Positions 25,673-34,363 of a DNA stretch of 64,000 nt are shown here, piece by piece. The notes below the pieces were generated by a model. It saw nothing but the letters and a program-made list of their open reading frames with translations. It ran no database searches and was not told the DNA's origin. The stretch's first letter is position 1. Every line of letters begins with the position of its first letter. A program made the translations under genes and the position numbers. Source of the stretch: Denitrobaculum tricleocarpae (lineage in GTDB: Bacteria; Pseudomonadota; Alphaproteobacteria; Kiloniellales; Kiloniellaceae); assembly GCF_007004665.1 (NCBI RefSeq), contig NZ_ML660054.1, positions 248,001 to 312,000 of the forward strand, read 5' to 3'.

Positions 25673-26281
25673 ATGAGAACACTCGGCGCACTGGTTTTCC
25701 CCGGCTTTGAAACCCTCGACTACTTTGGTCCGATCGAAATGCTCGGGGGGCTGACAGATGAAATTGAAGTTGTCACGGTCGCAAAAGATAGAGATCCCGT
25801 GCCGAGTGTGCATGGTCAGAAAATCGTTGTGGACAGGATTTTGTCGGAAAAGGACGACTACGACCTCTTGTTCATCCCCGGCGGTGATTCTGCGCTGATC
25901 GAAAGCGAAGATCCGGACTTCATGGCATGGATCCGGGAGGCATCTGCAAACGCGGAGCGGGTGCTGGCCGTATGCACCGGAACTGTGCTGCTGGCGATGA
26001 CGGGTGTTCTGGATGGACGCAAGGCGACAACCAACAAGCTTGATTTCACCAAGACAGTGCCTCTGGCGCCTGATGTGGAATGGGTAAAGCAGGCAAGGTG
26101 GGTCGAAGACGGAAAGTTCTTTACCTCTTCCGGTGTCTCGGCCGGAATGGATATGGCGTTGGCCGTACTTGCAGATTTGTTCGGTGCGGATGTCGCGAGG
26201 GAAATGGCGAGATCATGCGAATACACATGGCATAGCGACCCAACCTGGGACCCCTTCGCGAAGTCTGCCGGCCTGATCTGA
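25673..26281 (+). CDS. DJ-1/PfpI family protein
   Basis: 202 residues from the ATG at 25673. A single DJ-1/PfpI-like domain with the conserved GFETLDYFGPIEML start and the nucleophile elbow AVCTGTVLLAMTG, so the reactive cysteine is present. Relatives include isonitrile hydratase-like and glyoxalase III-like proteins. The pairing with a GlxA-type regulator carrying the same fold suggests that the two act on, or sense, related small molecules. The exact reaction is not assignable from sequence. Confidence 0.85.
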   Translation: MRTLGALVFPGFETLDYFGPIEMLGGLTDEIEVVTVAKDRDPVPSVHGQKIVVDRILSEKDDYDLLFIPGGDSALIESEDPDFMAWIREASANAERVLAVCTGTVLLAMTGVLDGRKATTNKLDFTKTVPLAPDVEWVKQARWVEDGKFFTSSGVSAGMDMALAVLADLFGADVAREMARSCEYTWHSDPTWDPFAKSAGLI

Positions 26282-26380
26282 AGGCGCGGCCATGCGCAGC
26301 GAGAGGGCCAAGGGCTGGTTTGCGTGTAACCATTTGCTATAACGCATCACGCTCGTTGAGAACGCAAAGGGCCAGTCTGA

Positions 26381-27706
26381 ATGCCCGCGCCGATTTTACT
26401 GCTGATCTATCTCGCTCTGGTACTGACACCGCTGGTGCTCACCTGGTTATCCGGGATGCCGCCGCGTCCTCTCATCGACGAGCTTTCGACGGGCCTGGCA
26501 CTGGTTGCCTTCGCGGCACTCTTGGTTGAGTTCCTGTTGTCGGGAAGATTCCGAACGATCTCGGACCGCGTTGGTATGGACACCACCATGCGGTTCCATC
26601 AACTCTTAGCCCGGTTGATCGTCGCGCTGCTCCTGCTGCATCCCTTTCTCTACACGACCCCGGTCCCTGACTATCCGCCGCCCTGGGATGTGACGGCGCA
26701 GAGCTATCTGAAGCTCACAGTCTGGACGATGGCAAGCGGCGTGCTGGCCTGGATCCTGCTCATCGTGTTGGTGGCGACGGCGATCGCGCGCGATGGTCTG
26801 CCCTACAGCTACGAGAGCTGGCGGCTGGGCCACGGGATCGGCTCGGCACTGATCGCCGGGCTCAGCGCGCATCACGTGCTGGAGGCCGGGCGCTACAGCG
26901 CAGAACAACCGCTTTACACCTTCTGGCTGGTCCTCCTCGGGTGTGCTCTGGCCTCGCTCCTTTATGTCTACCTGATCTCGCCACTCCTCCAAATCCGCCA
27001 TCCCTATGAGGTTCTATCCGTGCGACGCATCGCCGAGCGGACCTGGGAGCTGGCAATCGCCCGGAAGGACCGGAAACCGCTGCCGTTCGAGGCCGGCCAG
27101 TTCGTCTGGCTCAATATCGGCCCGACCCCGTTCTCGCTGCATGAGAACCCTTTCTCGATCAGCTCGGCACCCGCCGCCGGTGAACGGGTGGAGTTCGTGA
27201 TCAAGGAGGCCGGTGACTTCACCCGCTCGCTCGCGGCAATCCAGCCGGGCGCGCGCGCCTGGATCGACGGGCCGCACGGCAGTCTGACCACGCCGGGCCC
27301 GGAAGCGCCCGGGGTCGGGCTGATCGCCGGCGGCGTCGGCATCGCGCCGCTGGTGGGCATTCTGCGTCAGATGCGGGCGACGGGCGATCTGCGGCCGGTC
27401 GCATTGCTCTACGGCAACCGGGTCGAGGATCAGATCGTCTACCGCGACGAACTTGAGAAGCTGGCCGCCGAAGACATGGTGACGGTCCATCATGTGCTGT
27501 CCGAACCCTCTGCCGAGTGGCGCGGCGGCGTTGGTCTGGTGGATGCGGAATCGATCGCGGCCACCTTCGACGGGTTCAGCGACGCGCGCGATTGGACCTA
27601 TTTACTGTGCGGTCCGCCTGCCATGATCGACAGCGCAGAGGCCGCACTGCGGGCGCGGGGCGTGCAGTCGAATTCTATCCGCTCCGAGCGGTTCGTTTAT
27701 GATTGA
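26381..27706 (+). CDS. Ferric-reductase-like transmembrane flavoprotein (FNR-type)
   Basis: 441 residues. The N-terminal about 205 form six helices with histidines in the ferric-reductase-like pattern (HQLLARL, LLHPFLY, HGIGSALIAGLSAHH), likely for heme. A C-terminal FAD-binding domain (about 215-310, with HENPFSISSAP) and an NAD-binding domain (about 315-440, with GGVGIAPLVGIL and LLCGPPAMI) follow. It should pass electrons from NAD(P)H through FAD across the membrane to ferric iron or another acceptor. It stands alone, with a very small candidate gene just after it. Confidence 0.9.
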   Translation: MPAPILLLIYLALVLTPLVLTWLSGMPPRPLIDELSTGLALVAFAALLVEFLLSGRFRTISDRVGMDTTMRFHQLLARLIVALLLLHPFLYTTPVPDYPPPWDVTAQSYLKLTVWTMASGVLAWILLIVLVATAIARDGLPYSYESWRLGHGIGSALIAGLSAHHVLEAGRYSAEQPLYTFWLVLLGCALASLLYVYLISPLLQIRHPYEVLSVRRIAERTWELAIARKDRKPLPFEAGQFVWLNIGPTPFSLHENPFSISSAPAAGERVEFVIKEAGDFTRSLAAIQPGARAWIDGPHGSLTTPGPEAPGVGLIAGGVGIAPLVGILRQMRATGDLRPVALLYGNRVEDQIVYRDELEKLAAEDMVTVHHVLSEPSAEWRGGVGLVDAESIAATFDGFSDARDWTYLLCGPPAMIDSAEAALRARGVQSNSIRSERFVYD

Positions 27707-27716
27707 GGAGGCAATA

Positions 27717-27803
27717 GTGCCGAAAAAAACGCTCTTGCTTTGCGTCTGGTGGTCGACCAACGCGGTCGTTCTCCTGTCTTCGGTCATCTTTGCATTGCGT
27801 TGA
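27717..27803 (+). CDS. Candidate 28-residue single-helix membrane peptide
   Basis: A GTG start follows a GAGGAG ribosome site with 6-nt spacing, 10 bp after the flavoprotein stop. The peptide begins with PKKT and then has an unbroken hydrophobic stretch with two tryptophans (LLLCVWWS...VVLLSSVIFAL), fitting one transmembrane helix. Coupling to the flavoprotein would make it a small subunit or regulator. The reading is short and could be chance. Confidence 0.4.
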   Translation: MPKKTLLLCVWWSTNAVVLLSSVIFALR

Positions 27804-27830
27804 GCGGACATCTTCCTGCGCTCCCCTTAC

Positions 27831-28214
27831 TTAGACCGGCCGTCCGATCGGGTCGTTGTCCAGCGTGATCGCAACGCCATGCGGAGTAGCGTGCGCCGCC
27901 CGTTGCCAGGACTTTGCCAGCGCCGCGACACTTGGAACGTCCACGACACCTTTCGACGCCAGGAGTTTTTCCAGCGCCGTCAGCCAATGGCTGTAGTAGT
28001 CCGAGCCATCCTCCTTGGCCGATTTCTGATGCAGTTCCGCCGAGAGGAATTGCGCCCATTCCGGCCAGTCGAATAGCCCGCTCTCATGCAGCGTCACCGT
28101 CAAGGCGAAGGCCTGCGCCTGCCAGGGTTCGTCGAATACCTTTGGATCAGGCTGAGTGGCCGGATTGGACTTTTGGGGAGCTTCAGGCTGGGTCAAGGTA
28201 GCTTTCCCACGCAT
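27831..28214 (-). CDS. Nitrile hydratase accessory protein
   Basis: 127 residues, related in sequence style to the N-terminal part of the nitrile hydratase beta subunit (FDEPWQAQAFALTVTLHESGLFDWPEWA, about 29-56). Such proteins act as metal-insertion or self-subunit-swapping chaperones for the alpha subunit. Its start overlaps the end of the beta-subunit gene by 32 bp, as in many cobalt-type operons. No separate iron-type activator is present. Confidence 0.88.
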   Translation of the reverse strand: MRGKATLTQPEAPQKSNPATQPDPKVFDEPWQAQAFALTVTLHESGLFDWPEWAQFLSAELHQKSAKEDGSDYYSHWLTALEKLLASKGVVDVPSVAALAKSWQRAAHATPHGVAITLDNDPIGRPV

Positions 28215-28851
28215 CGATCGTATTGCTCAAACCTGGCTCAGCATCCGGCCCCCAGAGCGCAGCACCGTCGAATTCAACGGTGTAGAGCCACTGCGGCTGT
28301 TCCCCCTCGCCATGGGCACTGGTGTCCGGGAAAACGTGTACGCCGCGCAGGGCCTGTATGACGCCGATTTTGTCGCGTGCATAGTTGGGCAGCCGAGTAT
28401 GCCCGGCCGGATGGGCCAGCTTCGTTCGCACCTTTTGTCCAACGGAAAAAAGCGGCTCGCTGCTTTTCGGGCGCTCGGACGGCCCGCCCGAAGCCAGCAC
28501 CTTCGGCATAGCCTCACCGGTGACCTTGCGGTTCGTGCGCAGTCCGGGCTGCAAGGCCTTTCCCGCCGCCAACTCGGCATCCGTCAACTCGCCGTGCCGT
28601 TTCAAGAGGGCCGTGACCCCCTCGTACCAGATCTCGTAATAGGACAGGCCATAGTATTGCTGGGGCGAGAGGCTTTCGCGCGCGAAGCGGCCTTCGTCGA
28701 TGCTCCAGTGGCCCAGCCCGTTTGACGCGATCGTCAGGCCCAGCACCTTCTTTTCCCACTCCGCGTGGAAGATCGGTTCGTCCTGTTCCGGGTTGATGGG
28801 GCCGAAGTTTCGCTTACCGCCTAAATCCTGAGGACCATCCACAGCCGTCAC
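28183..28851 (-). CDS. nthB: Nitrile hydratase subunit beta
   Basis: 222-residue beta subunit that, with alpha, hydrates nitriles to amides. It begins with the family hallmark [12 protein letters not shown] and has a [12 protein letters not shown] segment (about 28-39). The C-terminal SH3-like barrel contains the [23 protein letters not shown] region. It overlaps the alpha gene by 4 bp (ATGA) and the accessory gene by 32 bp, so the three are translationally coupled. Confidence 0.94.
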   Translation of the reverse strand: MTAVDGPQDLGGKRNFGPINPEQDEPIFHAEWEKKVLGLTIASNGLGHWSIDEGRFARESLSPQQYYGLSYYEIWYEGVTALLKRHGELTDAELAAGKALQPGLRTNRKVTGEAMPKVLASGGPSERPKSSEPLFSVGQKVRTKLAHPAGHTRLPNYARDKIGVIQALRGVHVFPDTSAHGEGEQPQWLYTVEFDGAALWGPDAEPGLSNTIDAWESYLDPA

Positions 28852-29489
28852 TCCTGTTCCGGCTCGAGAGCCAGGCCGGTTCCGATCATGCTGTCACGGG
28901 TCACCAGATCGGTGAGTTCGCTCTCGCTCATCCCATCACTGCCCGCCGGACGCATCGGGATCACCAGGTACCGCAGTTCCGCGGTCGAATCCCAGACTTT
29001 GATCTTTGTGCCCTCGGGCAGTTCCACGCCGAATTCGCCAAGCACCTTGCGCGGCTCATAGACGACGCGGGAGCGGTAAGGCGGGGATTTGTACCAGACC
29101 GGCGGCAATCCAAGCACCGGCCAGGGGTAGCAGGAACAGAGGGTGCAAACGACCATATTGTGCTGTTCGGGCGTGTTAAAGACGGCATGCATATGCTCGC
29201 CCTGCCGGCCATCGAAACCCAGCGAGTTAATCGCCGCGCTCGCATTCTTTTCCAGGGAGGCGCGAAACTCCGGATCCACCCAGGCCTTGGCTACGACCTG
29301 CGCGCCATTCCTGGGGCCTACCTTGTGCTCGTAGGTTTCAACTACGACATCGACCGCCGCGGGATCCACCAGCCCCTTTTCCTCCAGAATGGTCTGCAGA
29401 GCGCGGACTTTCGCATCCATGTCGCTGAGATGGTTGTCATGATCGTGATGATGATCGTCAGAAATGTCCTCGCCCTCCCGAAAGTGCAT
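28848..29489 (-). CDS. nthA: Nitrile hydratase subunit alpha, cobalt type
   Basis: 213 residues. The metal-binding claw is CTLCSC (Cys115, Cys118, Cys120) followed by Tyr; threonine in the second position and the following tyrosine mark the cobalt class, while iron enzymes have CSLCSC-T. The N-terminus has a His/Asp-rich stretch (about 12-20), seen in other cobalt-type alpha subunits. It lies 108 bp after a TRAP transporter large permease on the same strand without an intervening terminator. No amidase gene is nearby, so the fate of the amide is not explained here. Confidence 0.95.
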   Translation of the reverse strand: MHFREGEDISDDHHHDHDNHLSDMDAKVRALQTILEEKGLVDPAAVDVVVETYEHKVGPRNGAQVVAKAWVDPEFRASLEKNASAAINSLGFDGRQGEHMHAVFNTPEQHNMVVCTLCSCYPWPVLGLPPVWYKSPPYRSRVVYEPRKVLGEFGVELPEGTKIKVWDSTAELRYLVIPMRPAGSDGMSESELTDLVTRDSMIGTGLALEPEQE

Positions 29490-29597
29490 ATGCGCAAGCT
29501 ATTGCAAAGGTACTTTGGAGACTGCCCCCACAGGGTTCAACGGAAAAGCGGCGCCGGTCGCGAAAACGTCAAATCGCAACGGGAAGAACGTCCGCCC

Positions 29598-30875
29598 TCA
29601 CCTGTAAATAAGCGTCGGCAGCCACATGGTGAAGAAGGGCACGAAGGTCATCAGCAACAGAACCGTGACCAGCGGCACCAGGAAGGGTGCCGTTGCGATC
29701 ACACAGCGTTCGAAGGGGACCGACGAGACCTTCGAGAGCACGTAGAGCACCATCCCGACAGGCGGTGTCAGCAAGCCAAGCATCAGATTCAGGATCAGGA
29801 TGATACCGAAGTGAACCGGATCCAGGCCGATGGTCACCGCCACCGGCAACAGCACCGGCACCAGAATGGTGATCGAAGCAATGGTCTCCATGAAGCAGCC
29901 GATGATCAGAACCATCAGGGTGATCAGGAGGAGGATGACGATCTTGTTATCGGTGAACCCTAGCAATACATCGGCGAACTGTCCCGCGACCTGATTGGCG
30001 GTCAGGATCCAGCCGAAGATCGCCGAGCTGGCCACGATCATCAGGATGGCCGCGGTGGTCTCGATGGTGTCCATGGAGACCCGAAGGATCCCGCGCCAGG
30101 TCAGGGTCCGGTAGACAACGAGTCCCAGGAAAGCGGAGTAAGCCACCGCCGCGATCGCGGCCTCGGTCGGGGTGAAGACACCGGTGATGATGCCACCGAC
30201 GATGATGATGGGTGTCATCAACGGCAGCGTAGCGTCGAGCAGCGACTCAAAGAAATGCTTTACGCTGAAGCGCTCGTCGCGCGGATAATTGTTTAGGCGG
30301 GCTTTCCAGGCGACCATGATCATCAGGGCGATTGCCATCATCACGCCGGGGATCAAACCGGCCGCAAAAAGCTGGCCGATCGAGGTATCGGCGATCACGC
30401 CGTAGATCACCAGGGGCAGCGAGGGCGGAATGATCGGGCCGATGGTCGAGGACGCCGCGGTGATCCCGACCGAGAAGTCCGTGTCGTAACCGGCATCGCG
30501 CATGGCCTTGATTTCGATGTTGCCGAGGCCGCCGGCATCAGCCACCGCCGCTCCGGACATACCGGCAAAGATAACACTGGCGCCGATGTTCACATGCCCC
30601 AGACCGCCATGGGCCCAGCCGACGGAAGCGCGGGCAAAATTGAAGATCTTGGTGGTGATCCCGCCGGTGTTCATCAGATGGCCAGCCAGAATGAAGAAGG
30701 GAATCGCGATCAGGGGAAAGCTGTTGATCCCGTTGATCATGTTGTGCAGGACCACAAGGCTCGGCATGCCGTTGAAGAGAATGAAGGTCAGCGACGACAG
30801 CCCCAGCGCGACGGCCACCGGCACACCCATCACAAGCAGCACAAAAAGCATCAGAAAAAGAAAAAGGATCGACAT
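29598..30875 (-). CDS. TRAP transporter large permease (DctM type), nitrile hydratase locus
   Basis: 425-residue polytopic membrane subunit with about 12 helices and DctM motifs such as AGMSGAAVADAGGLGNIE (about 114-131) and LGLLTPPVGMVLYVLS. It is preceded by its small permease (31 bp gap) and followed by the nitrile hydratase genes. The binding protein and both permeases form one leftward unit; the substrate could be a carboxylate linked to nitrile or amide metabolism, but no sequence evidence identifies it. Confidence 0.93.
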   Translation of the reverse strand: MSILFLFLMLFVLLVMGVPVAVALGLSSLTFILFNGMPSLVVLHNMINGINSFPLIAIPFFILAGHLMNTGGITTKIFNFARASVGWAHGGLGHVNIGASVIFAGMSGAAVADAGGLGNIEIKAMRDAGYDTDFSVGITAASSTIGPIIPPSLPLVIYGVIADTSIGQLFAAGLIPGVMMAIALMIMVAWKARLNNYPRDERFSVKHFFESLLDATLPLMTPIIIVGGIITGVFTPTEAAIAAVAYSAFLGLVVYRTLTWRGILRVSMDTIETTAAILMIVASSAIFGWILTANQVAGQFADVLLGFTDNKIVILLLITLMVLIIGCFMETIASITILVPVLLPVAVTIGLDPVHFGIILILNLMLGLLTPPVGMVLYVLSKVSSVPFERCVIATAPFLVPLVTVLLLMTFVPFFTMWLPTLIYR

Positions 30876-30906
30876 GCCAAACGTTATCCTGCGGTCCTGG
30901 TGAGGG

Positions 30907-31479
30907 TTATTCGTTTATGGCGCGCTCTTCGAGCTGTGCGACGACATCGGAACTCGGCTGCCGGATTTTCTTGTACAGCCAGACGAGGGAATTGATCGCC
31001 ATCAGTGCCAGGCAAACCGCGACGACCCAGTAGATCAGACTCTTGGGAACATCGATGGAGACCATCTTTTGCCGGGTCTTGTCCGCGAGCAAAACCGCGA
31101 CCCAGGCGAGATATCCGTAGAAGGCGACATTGATGAACTCGACCACTACGGCCACCGCCTTGCCGGCTTTGAGCGGCAGGTAGCGATAGAAGAATTCGAG
31201 AAAGATGTGCGAACCCTTCCGCACGGCGGTGACGGCGCCGACGTAACCCACGATGATCAGAAGAAAGCGCGCGACCTCTTCCGTCCAGCCGAGGGAATCG
31301 TTGAGCACATAACGGGTAAAGAACTGCAGAAACACGACGAGCATCAGCGCCCAGAAAACGACGAGCGCCGGGATGTCGATGAGTTTGATATCGGAAATGT
31401 CGGCGTTGACCGTCTCAAACTCGATTTTAGGCAGCCCGCGTTCAGCGGACTGCCCGTCATCGTGACTTGGTTCGTTCAT
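30907..31479 (-). CDS. TRAP transporter small permease (DctQ type)
   Basis: 190 residues with four predicted helices after an about 35-residue charged cytoplasmic N-terminus. The DctQ signature region around RYVLNDSLGWTEEVARFLLI (about 55-74) is clear. It lies between the binding-protein gene (23-bp gap) and the large permease (31-bp gap). Confidence 0.92.
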   Translation of the reverse strand: MNEPSHDDGQSAERGLPKIEFETVNADISDIKLIDIPALVVFWALMLVVFLQFFTRYVLNDSLGWTEEVARFLLIIVGYVGAVTAVRKGSHIFLEFFYRYLPLKAGKAVAVVVEFINVAFYGYLAWVAVLLADKTRQKMVSIDVPKSLIYWVVAVCLALMAINSLVWLYKKIRQPSSDVVAQLEERAINE

Positions 31480-31502
31480 CGAAGGAGTTTATCCGATCGG
31501 GC

Positions 31503-32495
31503 TTACTGACCCAAAGCGACAAAGCGTTTGAACTGCTCGAGCGTGTAGGGCACGTCGTCCGCGGTCAGGCGTGGCTCAACCGCTTTCATGAAGGGACCAC
31601 GGTCGACCTTATTGACTACGTTACCCTGAGCTTCGAACCATTCAGCGAGGCTCTGCTCGGCGGCATCAATCTCATTCGATGCCCGCGCGGCCGCTTCCTG
31701 GGTCACGGCGGTCAGGATGGCCGCATCCGCTTCACCCAGCTTGTCCATGGTCGAACCGGAGACGATCGTCACCAGCGAATTGATGATATGACCGGTCAGG
31801 TTGATGTGCTTCTGCACTTCATAGAACTTCTTGAACTGGATCGTCGGCAGTGGATTTTCCTGAGCATCGACCACGCCCTGCTGCAGCGCGAGGTAGACTT
31901 CCGAGAACGCCATGGGCGTCGGGTTGGCATCGACCGCCTCCGGGAACATGACGTAGACCGGCGCGTTGGGAACGCGGATCTTCAGGCCTTCCATATCTGC
32001 GGGGGTCAGGATCGGCTTATTCGAGGTGACATGACGCGCGCCATAGTAAACCAGACCGGTGATGGTGTGGCCGGTCGCGTCTTTATAGCCCGCGCTCATT
32101 TCCTGGAAGAGGTCGCTGTCGCGGTAGGCTTTCCAGTGATCGAAATCACGCAGGATGAAGGGGTAGTCGGAGATCGCAAGCGGACCATAGGAGCGGGCGG
32201 CGAACGCCGGACCGGTGTAGATCATGTCGACGGAACCGATCGCGAGGCCTTCGTTGATGTCGACTTCCTTGCCCAGGGACGATGCCGGGAAGACCTGAAT
32301 TTCGTAGCGGCCGTCGGTGCGCTTCTTGAATTCCTCCGCCGCCCAGAGCGCGGCGGTGTTGTAGGGCGAACCTGCCTCATAAACATGCGCCCACTTGAGC
32401 ACCTCAGCGGCCTGGGTGAGGGTCGCGCCGGTCAAAATCGAAGCGGCGGCGACAAAGCCGGATGCCGCGCTGAGAAACTGCTTGCGGTTGATCAT
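31503..32495 (-). CDS. TRAP transporter substrate-binding protein (DctP family)
   Basis: 330-residue periplasmic receptor with an N-terminal signal sequence (about 8-29). The mature part shows the DctP landmarks HVYEAGSPYNTAALWAAEEF (about 37-56) and LKIRVPNAPVY (about 170-180), whose arginine typically contacts a carboxylate. It is the first gene of the TRAP/nitrile hydratase unit, so the promoter should lie in the 487-bp gap upstream. The ligand is unknown. Confidence 0.93.
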   Translation of the reverse strand: MINRKQFLSAASGFVAAASILTGATLTQAAEVLKWAHVYEAGSPYNTAALWAAEEFKKRTDGRYEIQVFPASSLGKEVDINEGLAIGSVDMIYTGPAFAARSYGPLAISDYPFILRDFDHWKAYRDSDLFQEMSAGYKDATGHTITGLVYYGARHVTSNKPILTPADMEGLKIRVPNAPVYVMFPEAVDANPTPMAFSEVYLALQQGVVDAQENPLPTIQFKKFYEVQKHINLTGHIINSLVTIVSGSTMDKLGEADAAILTAVTQEAAARASNEIDAAEQSLAEWFEAQGNVVNKVDRGPFMKAVEPRLTADDVPYTLEQFKRFVALGQ

Positions 32496-32982
32496 AAATT
32501 TTCTCCCTAAAGTGCTATTTTACAGCCCCGCACAACACGGATTTTTCTGTGCGTCGCGTCAGGACCAAGAGCTTACTAAAATGCTAGCACATAAGATCGC
32601 CGCAGCGAAAGCCTTGCATTTGCTTACCAATGCTCCGGGTGGCACGCCGCTTCATCCCGGCTCCGGCGCAAACGACGAATCTCATAATAAATTCAATCGA
32701 CTGGCTTACAGGCTTATGTCACCAGGGCCGGTTTCCGATCGCAGGCTCTCCCGTCTCTATCAAAACAGGTGCCCGAGCCAAAGACGGAATCCGGGTGAAA
32801 TCAGGTCCGGACCACGCCTGTAAGTAGATTCCCGAATTGAGCTCTATATCGCTTTCGAGATAGATCGCACCCTCGGAACAGCAGCCGCACAAAGGCGCGT
32901 GCAGGCGAGATCCGGTCGCCCCGGAAAATCAGTTTAAAAGACCTCTGCCCAGGAGCGCGAAAACGATAGAGACGATGTTGTA
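32496..32982. other. Intergenic region between TRAP operon and XRE gene
   Basis: 487 bp without a convincing gene. It must hold the leftward TRAP/nitrile hydratase promoter. A TGGCACG at 32640 on the plus strand lacks the matching -12 TTGC and points the wrong way. I see no clear terminator, repeat or structured RNA. Confidence 0.4.
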
Positions 32983-33261
32983 TTGAACCGCTACGTCGGC
33001 CGGCATCTCATGCTACACCGCGAACGTATGGGGCTGACCCAGGACAAGCTTGCCCGCAAGCTGGATCTGAGCATCGTCGACATCCAGAACGCGGAGCTGG
33101 GACTGAACCGCTTGCCGGCAGTAACGCTCTACGAGGCCTGCGAGATTTTCGAGATCTCGTTGCGCAGCTTTTTTGGCGGCTTCATCGAGGCGCAAAGCGA
33201 AGTTCCTAACCGCCAGACACCCAACGCGTTGCCACAACAGCCGTCTAACCGGAGCGTCTGA
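32983..33261 (+). CDS. Small XRE-family HTH protein
   Basis: 92 residues with one HTH_3 domain (about 6-62: HRERMGLTQDKLARKLDLSIVDIQNAELG) and a polar tail. Because a stop lies just upstream and no ATG precedes the domain, the start must be the TTG at 32983 or the internal ATG at 33010. It stands alone next to the divergent TRAP/nitrile hydratase unit and could regulate it; a DNA target is not visible. Confidence 0.7.
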   Translation: MNRYVGRHLMLHRERMGLTQDKLARKLDLSIVDIQNAELGLNRLPAVTLYEACEIFEISLRSFFGGFIEAQSEVPNRQTPNALPQQPSNRSV

Positions 33262-33354
33262 GTCTCCTCCGCGCTCGGGAAGATGGCAGTCGGCCCCTCC
33301 CCGTGTCTTCGCTATCCCGGCCTGCACCTCATCCTGATCAGCGCAAGAAAACAG

Positions 33355-33376
33355 AAGGCGGCCCGTTGGCCGCCTT
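33355..33376 (-). terminator. Rho-independent terminator of the rhodanese gene
   Basis: Perfect 9-bp inverted repeat AAGGCGGCC/GGCCGCCTT around CGTT. On the minus strand it is followed by CTGTTTTCTT, so it ends the leftward rhodanese transcript 27 bp past its stop codon. Confidence 0.75.
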
Positions 33377-33402
33377 CCGTCTCACCGCCTTGTTGCAGCT
33401 TC

Positions 33403-34290
33403 CTAAACGTCTTTATCGACCGGCAGATCACCGGCGCTGCCCCACTCCGCCCAGGAACGGTGATAGACTCTGACCTGCGGGTACCCGAGCAACCGCAAGG
33501 CGACATAACTGTGCGAAGAGGCCAATCCGGTCTGACAGTGAATGACCACATTCCTTGTGTCGATCACACCCTGCGCCGCGAAATGATCCGCGAGATCGGC
33601 AGCCGGTTTGAAGGTCCCGTCTTCGTCCAGGTTGCCTTTCCACGGCAGATTCTTTGCCCAGGGAATATGACCTTCGGCATAGAGTTTGGTGGGCCGGACA
33701 TCGATCACCACGGTGTTGCTGTCACCACGGCTTTGGAGGATGTAGTCGGCGGACGCATGCCGCCGGGGCGTGATCGCCGGTGCAAAGCGTGCGGGATGAT
33801 GAGCAACGCCATCCCGCGAGAGCTCGTACCCCGCCGCCGTCCAGGCCTTCAGACCGCCATTCAGCAAAGCCACCTTCCGATGGCCGTAATGCTCGCTCAG
33901 CCAGAACATGCGTGCAGCGTGGAACCCCGCCTTGTCATCGTAGTAGACGACGCGGCTGTCGGCGGTGATTCCGAGCGCACTCAGGATTTGCGTAATCTCG
34001 GCTTCGGATTTCAATGCGCCTTCGATCGGAGAGCTGGAATCCACAACTTCGTTCGGATCGAGGTGTCGTGCGCCGGGAATATGACCGGCGGCATACTTCG
34101 CCTCACTGCGCACGTCGATCACCACGACCTTGCCTTCATTGTGATCGCCGCCGGTCATCAGGGCGAGATCCTTCGCATTTACGAGAAGTTCGGGGTTTGC
34201 ATAATCGCCCGCGTTGGCACAAGCCGATGTCGCCAGTGCCGCGCCTAGAAGGGCGCCGAAATAGAGTTTGCGCTTAAGGAGCGTGAACAT
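33403..34290 (-). CDS. Lipoprotein sulfurtransferase with two rhodanese domains
   Basis: 295 residues; the signal peptide ends in a lipobox with Cys24 (ATSAC), so it is likely anchored in the cell envelope. Two rhodanese domains follow: an inactive N-terminal one (about 35-160) and a C-terminal one (about 180-290) with the active-site Cys252 in HCQTGLAS. It should transfer sulfane sulfur from thiosulfate or mercaptopyruvate to thiol acceptors such as cyanide or proteins. Envelope location differs from the usual cytosolic SseA. It is upstream of a strong terminator and downstream of the peroxiredoxin gene. Confidence 0.9.
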   Translation of the reverse strand: MFTLLKRKLYFGALLGAALATSACANAGDYANPELLVNAKDLALMTGGDHNEGKVVVIDVRSEAKYAAGHIPGARHLDPNEVVDSSSPIEGALKSEAEITQILSALGITADSRVVYYDDKAGFHAARMFWLSEHYGHRKVALLNGGLKAWTAAGYELSRDGVAHHPARFAPAITPRRHASADYILQSRGDSNTVVIDVRPTKLYAEGHIPWAKNLPWKGNLDEDGTFKPAADLADHFAAQGVIDTRNVVIHCQTGLASSHSYVALRLLGYPQVRVYHRSWAEWGSAGDLPVDKDV

Positions 34291-34363
34291 ATTCGTGTCC
34301 CGTAAAAATGTGTGAGGAATAAAGAGTTACCGGGTCGTTCCACCGGGTTGTCCCCAGAGTGTC

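Noticed and set aside
31467-32510. 347-codon open frame on the plus strand opposite the TRAP binding-protein gene
   Set aside because: Antisense shadow; the DctP protein on the other strand is unmistakable and this reading has no family features or ribosome site.
32640-32660. Sigma-54-like TGGCACG near the TRAP/nitrile hydratase promoter region
   Set aside because: The -12 TTGC is missing at the right spacing and the element points away from the TRAP operon.
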